Of a DNA stretch of 64,000 nucleotides, positions 57,030 through 64,000 are shown piece after piece (positions within the stretch are counted from its first letter, which is position 1; each line of letters opens with the position of its first letter). The position numbers were made by a program, and so were the translations under genes. Below the pieces are notes generated by a model, which worked only from the letters and a program-made list of their open reading frames with translations, was not told the DNA's origin and did no database searches. Where the stretch lies: the NCBI GenBank assembly GCA_008828725.1, contig MEHQ01002606.1, forward strand, positions 341,953-405,952, in the 5' to 3' direction. Source of the DNA: Saccharina japonica. Its lineage: Eukaryota; Sar; Phaeophyceae; Laminariales; Laminariaceae.

Positions 57030-57265
57030 GGAACAGTTTTTTGTGCAGATCTCTTGATGGGCGACGAGTTGGGCAGTGCAACAACTGATATCGATCGTCT
57101 GCTTGTGTCTTCGGGGATGTCTACACCAATTTACACCCTGATGGGGAACGACGAGTTTTTATGCTTTTCATACGGATGCCAAAGGTCGTCAAAAGTTGGT
57201 ACTTTGAATTTTCGTGGATATCTCGGCGAGATCGAGTCGGATTCTCAAAATGATTGAACCTGCAT
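57030..57265 (+). mobile_element. Dispersed element with coding-like fragment LLMGDELGSA (copy 2)
   Basis: This is the plus-strand counterpart of 41690-42110. The frame reads LLMGDELGSATTDIDRLL, then STPIYTLMGNDEF, then GYLGEIESDSQND. Similarity is visible at both DNA and protein level. No domain is recognised. Confidence 0.55.
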
Positions 57266-58289
57266 GTACCCTACGTACATACGCACAGCAGTATGACCCC
57301 CCTCGTAAGAAACCTGAAACCAGCTGTTTGTATCCTTACTCTGGCGGAGCGAGAAGGGGGTAGATTTATTACAACTAACCAAAGACAGCGAGCGCCTAGG
57401 CTACATACCTACGTTTTTTTTTTTTTTTTCTAGGCTACATTTCTCAAACCTCTGTTTTCTCACAAGAGGGACGATACTGATACTGCTGTACGTGCTGTGC
57501 CGGGGTCTGCCGGGGTCAGTGCTTCCACTTCTCAAGCTCCTATTTGCAGTGGTTCAAGAGATACTTCGTACGACTTTAAGAAAAATTGTCCGTTTTTTGG
57601 CTGGCCTATCTTGTGTGTACCAGGTATATACCTGGTATACTGCGAGGTCGAGTAACCTGATATTTTATTCTGTTTTTGCTTTTGTAATCCTTTTAAGCTT
57701 GAATAGTTTTATCTCTTATATACGACGCCTCAAATGTAAGGCGACAATTCGGTCGAAACTCACAGTCCTAAGCTGCGTGTGATTATGCTGCATATTTTGA
57801 TCGTGCGCGCTGCCGGGTGGCTTCATGAAGGGTAACAAGTCGGTGACCGGTGATGCCAGTAGATAGTACCAGAGAATCTATGCAAAATGAGATCAGAACA
57901 ACCAATCCAGCACTGACCGTGTATCGCTTCGAGCATAAACGAAGAGCACCTGCTGTCACTTGTGTTTTGCGGCGGCTGTATATACGAGGGTGGACTTCCA
58001 CCGTGACGTGTGCGCATCTGCTGCTATCTGCGGCTATTTTTATGTTTTTTTTTAAAACATGTTAAAAGTGGTTCTGTTTTCACCCCAGCTGGTGATGCTT
58101 TGTGTCACTCGGCTCGGTTAAGTAACGCAGCAGGATGCTATCTATACCTTTGTCGTTGGCGTATTTTCTGCCATCGTCGTCGTCGTTTACATTCTTGTAT
58201 TGCCGATCATTTGTACAGACAACGCTGTGCTTTGTCAACAATTACCGCTGTCTTGCAGTTTGCGTATCTCGTCGTGATTGCTAACTGGT

Positions 58290-60917
58290 ATGATGTCTAC
58301 GTGCCGAATGCGCTGTTCCCCCGTTCCTGCTGTCGTTCTCGTGGCAGATGGTGTTCTGCCTAGTGGAGTTGCCCCTGTCGACATCTTCATAATTTCCCGG
58401 CTGAACGACAGCAGCTCCTACTTCTTCACGTGGTTCTGCAAGCGGTACCGAATCCGCATCGGGGTCCGCGACCTCGGAGGCAAAGAGGAAATCCAGCGTT
58501 GCCCCATTTGCCTGGATCCATGCACCAAGTCCATCGAGCTTCAATGTGGACATGCGTTCTGCCGCTCGTGCCTGACGACCTCAGCGGCCAACAACATCAC
58601 CTCATGTGCCCTGTGCCGGCGTGAGCAGGTGATCAACCCTGAGCTGCTTCGAGCCCGCTTCGACGAGCAGCGCATGCTTAATCTGGCACAGCGCTTAGCG
58701 ATCCCACCGCCGGTACGTTCCCGCCCTAGCACCTCTGGCGCGACCATGCCCGCCGGAGGAAATCGCGAAAGGAAGGACATACAGGCAGAAGTTTTGAGCG
58801 CTCAAAACGTGGGGCCCGAAGAGAAGGACTTGCAAAGCGAGGGTGCGGGGGTCGCTTCTCGTCCGCTGAACGTGGAATCTATGACCACCCGTGGGCACTT
58901 GCTGTTTGGACCTTGGGGTGATGTAGGGGCGATGTCGACGGACGATCTCCGACGTCGTTGGAAGTTCAGTGGTATGGAGACATCGAATGCGCCAGATGCG
59001 GCAACAGTGGGAGCTGCCTCAGCTGCAGAGCTGCGTTCGTCTTGGCACGACCTTCAACATCTGTCGCGCGCCTTCACTTGCATGCGAAATGAGCGAGAAG
59101 TTTTCGGCACGCCTCGACAGGCTTTACGCGACACTCAGGCAGGAGCGGATGTCAGCAGCTGCTCTGACGAAGCTGAGCCTCACGGGAACGAGATCGGTCC
59201 CGGGGAGTGTAACTTCCAAGTTGCCACCCCAGACTCGCCTTGCGCAGGAGGAAGCTCCCTGGGCGAGCTCTCTTCTCGGTGGCGTACACTGGCGAGGGTC
59301 TCGTCGGGGCGCTGTTCGGCAGGCAGTGATGCTTGTGACGAGATTTCGATTGGCGAACGGGCAAGCTCGAAGAAGATAACCTCAGTCGACCACAAGCGCA
59401 TCGCTGAGCTCGAAATCGTTCCTGGCCAAGTATATGGGGATGCCCCTAGCGTGCTCGACACGCCTATTAGGAATTCCTCAGTCTTTGGCGACGACGTGGG
59501 CAGCCTGGCTGGCGACTGTCTTCAGACCCGCTGGCGCGACGCCTTTAAGCAAGGAGAAGGCGATGTCGGAGCAACACCAGTAAGAACACTGGCTGCCAGG
59601 TTTTCTTTGGTGAGAGGCGCGCAGGGTGTAGGAGGTGTTTCCAGTGCGAATCTAAAGAGTCGTTGGGCTGCGGCACGGTCGAAAGAAACGGTCGGAGCAA
59701 CAGAAGTAACAGCTCTGACGGCCAGGTTTTCTTTGGCGAGTGGCGCACAGGGTGTAGGAGATATGTCCAATACGGATCTAACGAGGCGTTGGGCTGTCTC
59801 GCGGTCGAAAGAAACGGTGGGAGCAACGGAAGTAAGAGCACTGGCGGCTAGATTTTCTCTAGCGAGTGGCCCGCAGGGTGTAGGAGATAGGTCCAGCGTG
59901 GATCTAACGAGTCGTTGGATTGCATCGCGGTCGCACGAAACGGTGGGAGCATCGGAAGTAGGATCACTGGCAGCCAGGTTTTCGTTGGCGGGTGGCGCAC
60001 AGGGTGTAGGAGATTTGTCCAATACGGATCTAACGAGCCGTTGGACTGCAGCACGGTCGAAAGAAACGGTCGGAGCAACGGAAGTAGGAGCGCTGGCGGC
60101 CAGGTTTTCTCTAGCGAGTGGCCCGCAGGGTGTGGGAGATATGTCCATTGCGGATCTAACTAGTCGTTGGACTGCAGCACGTTCGACGGACTCGGTCGGA
60201 GCAACGGAGTTAGGAGCGCTAGTAGACAGGTTGTCGTTGGCGAGGGGCGCACAGGGGGTAGGAGAGATGTCCAACGCGGATCTAACGAATCGTTGGATTG
60301 CAACGCGGTCGAAGGAAACGGTCGGAGCAACGGAAGTAGGAGCGCTGGCGGCCAGATTTTCGTGTGCCCGGGGCGCACAGGGTGTAGGAGATATGTCCAA
60401 CGCAGATCTAACGAATCGTTGGATGGCTTCGCGGTCGAAAGAAACGGTCGGAGCGACGGGTGTAAGAGCGCTGGCGGCCAGGTTAATGTTGGCGAGGGGC
60501 GCGCAGGGTGTAGGAGATACATCTAACGCGGAGATGATGAGTCGTTGGACTGGAGCGCGGTCGAAAGAAACGGTCGGAGCAACGGAAGTAGGAGCACTGG
60601 CGCCCAGATTTTCTCTAGCGAGTGGCGCACAGGGTGTAGGACATACGTCGAACGCGGATCTCACGAGTCGTTGGACTGCAACGCGGTCGACAGAAGAGGG
60701 AGGGGGCAGCAGTAGCCATGTTGGCGAGAGTATGGGCGAATGTAAGAGGCTGACAACACTTGTTCCGGGGTGGTGTATCGTCGATTACGTCGCGACATCT
60801 TCGGATGAAGTTGGCGAGGCCTATACCGTGGGCGAACAAGCTGTTGGAGCCGTAAGCATTAGCGCAATATGCAATAGCTGGCGCACTGCCAGCTACGGAG
60901 CGGCCCCAATAGGATAG
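58290..60917 (+). CDS. RING-HC protein with nine 42-residue tandem repeats (about 875 aa)
   Basis: A long single-exon frame starts at ATG 58290 (the frame opens at 58278 with TTG) and ends at 60917. A C3HC4 RING finger lies at residues 71-109 (CPIC..CGHAFCRSC..CALC; C71, C74, C86, H88, C91, C94, C106, C109), so E3 ubiquitin-ligase activity is likely. After a polar linker come diverged VG..L..RW motifs. Nine tandem 42-residue units then occupy about 426-803 (59565-60698). Each unit is two 21-residue halves: VGATEVGALAARFSLASG with AQG, and VGDMSNADLTSRWTAARS with KET. Both halves share VG-x7-L-x2-R-aromatic. A last half-unit (VGAVSISAICNSW) lies near the C-terminus. I know no named domain with this repeat. 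It may form a helical scaffold for binding substrates. An upstream coding exon is possible, because a good acceptor lies at about 58258. Confidence 0.88.
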   Translation: MMSTCRMRCSPVPAVVLVADGVLPSGVAPVDIFIISRLNDSSSYFFTWFCKRYRIRIGVRDLGGKEEIQRCPICLDPCTKSIELQCGHAFCRSCLTTSAANNITSCALCRREQVINPELLRARFDEQRMLNLAQRLAIPPPVRSRPSTSGATMPAGGNRERKDIQAEVLSAQNVGPEEKDLQSEGAGVASRPLNVESMTTRGHLLFGPWGDVGAMSTDDLRRRWKFSGMETSNAPDAATVGAASAAELRSSWHDLQHLSRAFTCMRNEREVFGTPRQALRDTQAGADVSSCSDEAEPHGNEIGPGECNFQVATPDSPCAGGSSLGELSSRWRTLARVSSGRCSAGSDACDEISIGERASSKKITSVDHKRIAELEIVPGQVYGDAPSVLDTPIRNSSVFGDDVGSLAGDCLQTRWRDAFKQGEGDVGATPVRTLAARFSLVRGAQGVGGVSSANLKSRWAAARSKETVGATEVTALTARFSLASGAQGVGDMSNTDLTRRWAVSRSKETVGATEVRALAARFSLASGPQGVGDRSSVDLTSRWIASRSHETVGASEVGSLAARFSLAGGAQGVGDLSNTDLTSRWTAARSKETVGATEVGALAARFSLASGPQGVGDMSIADLTSRWTAARSTDSVGATELGALVDRLSLARGAQGVGEMSNADLTNRWIATRSKETVGATEVGALAARFSCARGAQGVGDMSNADLTNRWMASRSKETVGATGVRALAARLMLARGAQGVGDTSNAEMMSRWTGARSKETVGATEVGALAPRFSLASGAQGVGHTSNADLTSRWTATRSTEEGGGSSSHVGESMGECKRLTTLVPGWCIVDYVATSSDEVGEAYTVGEQAVGAVSISAICNSWRTASYGAAPIG

Positions 60918-62756
60918 GCTCTCCGCCAACTCACCATTCTGGGCAATGTGTGTATCTATAGCATTGAGCACATTGTTTTTGCTTTTGTTAGCACGGTGGA
61001 CGTGATTCATCAAATAGTGTGGCGTGTTTTGTATTAGCTTGATGCACGAGTTCTGAGGGTGGATCTGGCCTGCGGTTCCCGTTTCCTTGACGGGATGCTT
61101 GGGAGGAAGTTCTCAGATAGCCCTGCACTTGCATCCATGTTGTGGAAGCATCCGTCGGGAAGGGACGAACTAGCGCCTAGCCTCCTGATTTTAAGGATTT
61201 CGTGCCCGCAGTTTTCTGATGGGTCAATTTTTTAGGCATGGTCGTATTCGGCGTTCAGGATTTTAGCTGTTGGTGTGAGTGGTGTTAATAGGGCATGGTT
61301 GCGTAAGGTGCCGGTCGGTGCTGCCACCGTCGAAAATACGTTTCTCGCGTGACGCAACAACGAACATGCCGACCCGTCAGAGAGTTGGATTCCGGATACT
61401 GTACCCTTCATCGGGGTGTGTGTTTTCGCAGTGTGGAGGCCACTACGGCCTTACGTCGCACGTACGAATGTATACCGGTAATATCTACCAGGTATATAGC
61501 TGTAGTAGAGCTGGTGTACTCTGAACAGCCAAGTAAATAGTGAGGAAGTGTCAATGTGTATACTACAGTGTTTGACGCTGTTAGTCATCCCGAGTCATAG
61601 TGGCTGAAGCCAGGAGAGGTCGGGGCTGTGCGGGGGGGAGTCGGGGATAGAGAGCTGCAGTACCGTACGGACAGCAGTACAACGAAGGACAAGCTTATCC
61701 TGGAGTACAGCTGGATGGATACGAATCAGAGCCGTTTGATCAGAGTTTGAACGTTTACATCTTTTCGAAAACAACGCAGCATTTGTTTGTCGTTGACGTT
61801 CGAAATTGAGTAGTTCAACGGGGTACATAAAACTATTTTAAATGAAAAAAACTGTCGGTATTTTGTCGGTATTTTTGTTGAGGATGTACTGGCACCAGAT
61901 GTATATGATGTGCTCCAAGACTTCCAAGTGCAATATATTTATTTCGTGAAGCTTGATGGGCATTGTACAGCAGTAGGTACAGGAGTATTAATAGTAGCGC
62001 AATGTTTTGTCGGGGACAAGCAGATGGAGTCCCTGTACGATCAGTTTGCTCGCTCAATTCCGTGGGGAGTCTGGTGGCATGATAGGGGAATGGCTTGTGG
62101 TTGGTTGAGGTTTCGCGGTACGTACTATACTTTTTTTCGTGTACAGTACGTACTATGCTGTTTATTTCGCTGCTCGCGTTGACGGGGAGAGTCGTCAACA
62201 ATGAAGCAGGGTGGCCGGGCACCTTGAATTTTTTATATTTATTTTTTGCATTGAATTTATGTTGTTAAAAAAGTACGTGGTATATTTATGTCACGCACCG
62301 TGCACCGTGTTGCGTTACGTGCCGATTGGCACTTATTTGCAACAACCCAATGGGTTTTATTAGTAGTAATACCACAACGATTCATATTTTGCTGATATTT
62401 TGGGGGGCATATTTTGCTTCGTTCATTATTTTTCTTCAGTTATTTGGCCGACAAAACAACCCCGAACATACTGCTGTAGTATCATAGTTCCATATACATT
62501 GACGAGTACGAGGTACCACTGTATTCGTACATGCTTTTCTAATGTGTACCGTGCACCAGTAGTATGATGAAGCTTCTACCGGTACGCTATTATCAAGTCC
62601 AGGTGCCTGGTAACCGTTCAATGCAGCAGTCCAGCTCACGTAATCGCACCGTACGCACTGAACCACATCAGGCGGGATACTTGGTGCTCTGGAACCCGTC
62701 CGTACTGAACCGCACAGCTTTGAATCGGCAATAATCGGCAAGGAACTGTTCACAGA
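60918..62756. other. 3' flanking intergenic region
   Basis: Downstream of the RING gene I find only short unsupported frames and no conserved domain. TATTAATA and TACCAGGTA words occur at about 61988 and 61488. Confidence 0.5.
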
Positions 62757-63497
62757 TGCTCCGAGTATCCGATATACTCGGAGTATCGAGTATTTTTCGT
62801 ACTCCGAGTACTGAGAGTGTTAGAGTACTGGTGGCCTAAATACTCGGAGTACGAGCAGCACTGAAGGCGCAAATACTCCGAGTACTGGAGTATGAGCACA
62901 GTACTTATCCTCGAGTACAAGCAGTACTCGGAGTACAAACATCTGAATTACTCCGAGTATTGAGAGTATTGAACACCGAAATACTGCGAGTACACAAAGT
63001 ACCTGAAGTATTTTTTCTCGGAAATACTCTAATCATACTTCCAGGTAATGGGAGCATCTGTGAATTTTGAGATGCTATAAACGCCAGACACATGCTCCCA
63101 GAACCTGGGAGGAATGACGGCCGAGTCTTAAAAATGATGCAAAGATGCTCCTAATAATAATATACTTCACACTCCGAGTATACTCCGAGTATCGAGTACA
63201 TGTCGTACTCCGAGTACTTAAGAGTATTAGAGTACTGGCGGCCTGAATACTCGGAGTACTTGGAGTATATGCGCAGTACTGAAGCCCCAAATACTGCGAG
63301 CACAGGAGTACCCGCAGTATCGGACCCCGAAATACTCCGAGTGTAAGCAGTATCGAGAGTCTTCATGCCCGAAATGCTCCGAGTACGAGCAGTATCCCGG
63401 AGTATCGAACCCCGAAATACTCCGAGTACACGAAGCACCTGAAGTATTTTATCTCCAATACTCCTTACTTTACTCCAAGGTACTCGGAGCATCTGTG
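62757..63497. repeat. ACTCCGAGTA palindromic repeat, copy 2 (extended)
   Basis: Two successive blocks of degenerate ACTCCGAGTA palindromes surround the lead segment at 63043-63152 (ATGGGAGCATCTGTGAATTT). The second block parallels 53769-54235 in order and ends with CTCCAAGGTACTCGGAGCAT like it. The first block (62757-63040) is an extra unit. Confidence 0.85.
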
Positions 63498-64000
63498 AAA
63501 CTTTGTATCAGTGGCCATTTACAGCAACAACAGCAGTTATTCAATTCCATGTAAGGCTACGAGTGAGTGTGTGTACCTGGTACATATGAGTACAACAAGT
63601 AAAGAACAGTCGAGTTTTCTTTTGCCACCAAAGAAGGGGCATACACTGCACAACAACTGCAAACTGCAAGGCGAAGGGAGGAAGGAGGGACCAAAATCCA
63701 AATTAGCTGCCTACTTACGTGTACGTACGTACCTATTACGTGTTCGTACGTATATACGACCGCGTGCCTTTTCCCCTCTTTCCTCGTACATATGTATGTA
63801 TGTATACAATGCGCACACCGATATTTGCCAAAATTTAGGAATCAACCCAAGACCAACCTTGAGGAATGAGGCCTATCAGCCACGCCTGGTGATCACCACG
63901 CATCCATGCTCCGATCATGTTCCCTTACTACAGTATGAATTACAACTATAGAATATCATCACAGCGAATGAATGCGTTCCATGCGTGCGTATGGTACTCG
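63498..64000. other. Window-end intergenic sequence
   Basis: A 146-residue plus-strand frame (63511-63951) has no recognisable domain, low complexity and no splice context. I see no gene here. Confidence 0.45.

Larger units (their letters stand above)
36905..58289. other. 21-kb repeat-rich region without a recognisable gene
   Basis: Frames here are short and mostly repeat-derived; I recognise no conserved protein. The interval holds tandem arrays, several transposon families, minisatellites and SINE pieces, listed separately. Stretches without even a clear repeat include about 43610-44630, 44680-45680, 47645-48735, 49110-49890, 50965-52130, 54525-56800 and 57265-58289. Small non-coding RNAs or fast-evolving genes cannot be excluded. 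Confidence 0.6.

Noticed and set aside
59522..60664. 380-residue minus-strand frame antisense to the RING repeats
   Set aside because: Stop-free antisense frames are expected over 126-bp tandem units. The plus frame has a RING, conserved repeat residues and proper flanks.

Overview
This is a eukaryotic nuclear window. It holds six intron-bearing protein genes, GT-AG introns of a few hundred bases to 3.6 kb, tRNA-derived SINEs, many inverted-repeat transposons and microsatellites, and no bacterial operon structure. The kinases (including an ERK7/8 type, a family usually kept in flagellated lineages), the Nup50-like nucleoporin and the sterol C14 reductase fit a protist or alga. The compact genes on strictly alternating strands resemble brown algae and other stramenopiles, but that placement is a low-confidence guess.

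Genes, left to right, rebuilt exon by exon with matching intron phases: (1) minus, 4376-10052, a dimeric dihydrodiol-dehydrogenase-like NAD(P) oxidoreductase (7 exons, 363 aa). (2) plus, 10402-15076, an ERK7/8 (MAPK15)-type MAP kinase (5 exons, 374 aa, TDY activation loop). (3) minus, 15855-23225, a Nup50/Nup2-like nucleoporin ending in a Ran-binding domain (5 exons, 547 aa). (4) plus, 24222-32160, a TEY-type ERK MAP kinase (8 exons, 394 aa). (5) minus, 32305-36318, a delta14-sterol reductase (5 exons, 438 aa). (6) plus, 58290-60917, a RING protein with nine 42-residue tandem repeats (about 875 aa). Genes 1/2 and 3/4 are head to head, genes 2/3 and 4/5 tail to tail. They do not form one pathway: they cover redox metabolism, signalling, nuclear transport, sterol synthesis and probable ubiquitin ligation.

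The ends (1-4.3 kb, 60.9-64 kb) and 36.9-58.2 kb are repeat-dominated, with no gene I can recognise. They and the larger introns carry several element families, many still with readable terminal inverted repeats (TIRs) and target-site duplications (TSDs): a Mutator-like element with a 9-bp TSD (49899-50953), two PIF/Harbinger-like elements with TAA/TTA duplications, a long-armed foldback flanked by TTAA (26988-28070), a 2.1-kb TA-flanked element inside a nucleoporin intron (16829-18939), small TA-flanked MITEs, a roughly 1.1-kb TIR family with one CTG-expanded copy, and a SINE family with one copy bounded by an 11-bp TSD. Two short palindromic words, TATTAATA and TACCAGGTA/TACCTGGTA, recur far above chance. 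The most novel protein is the RING/tandem-repeat protein.
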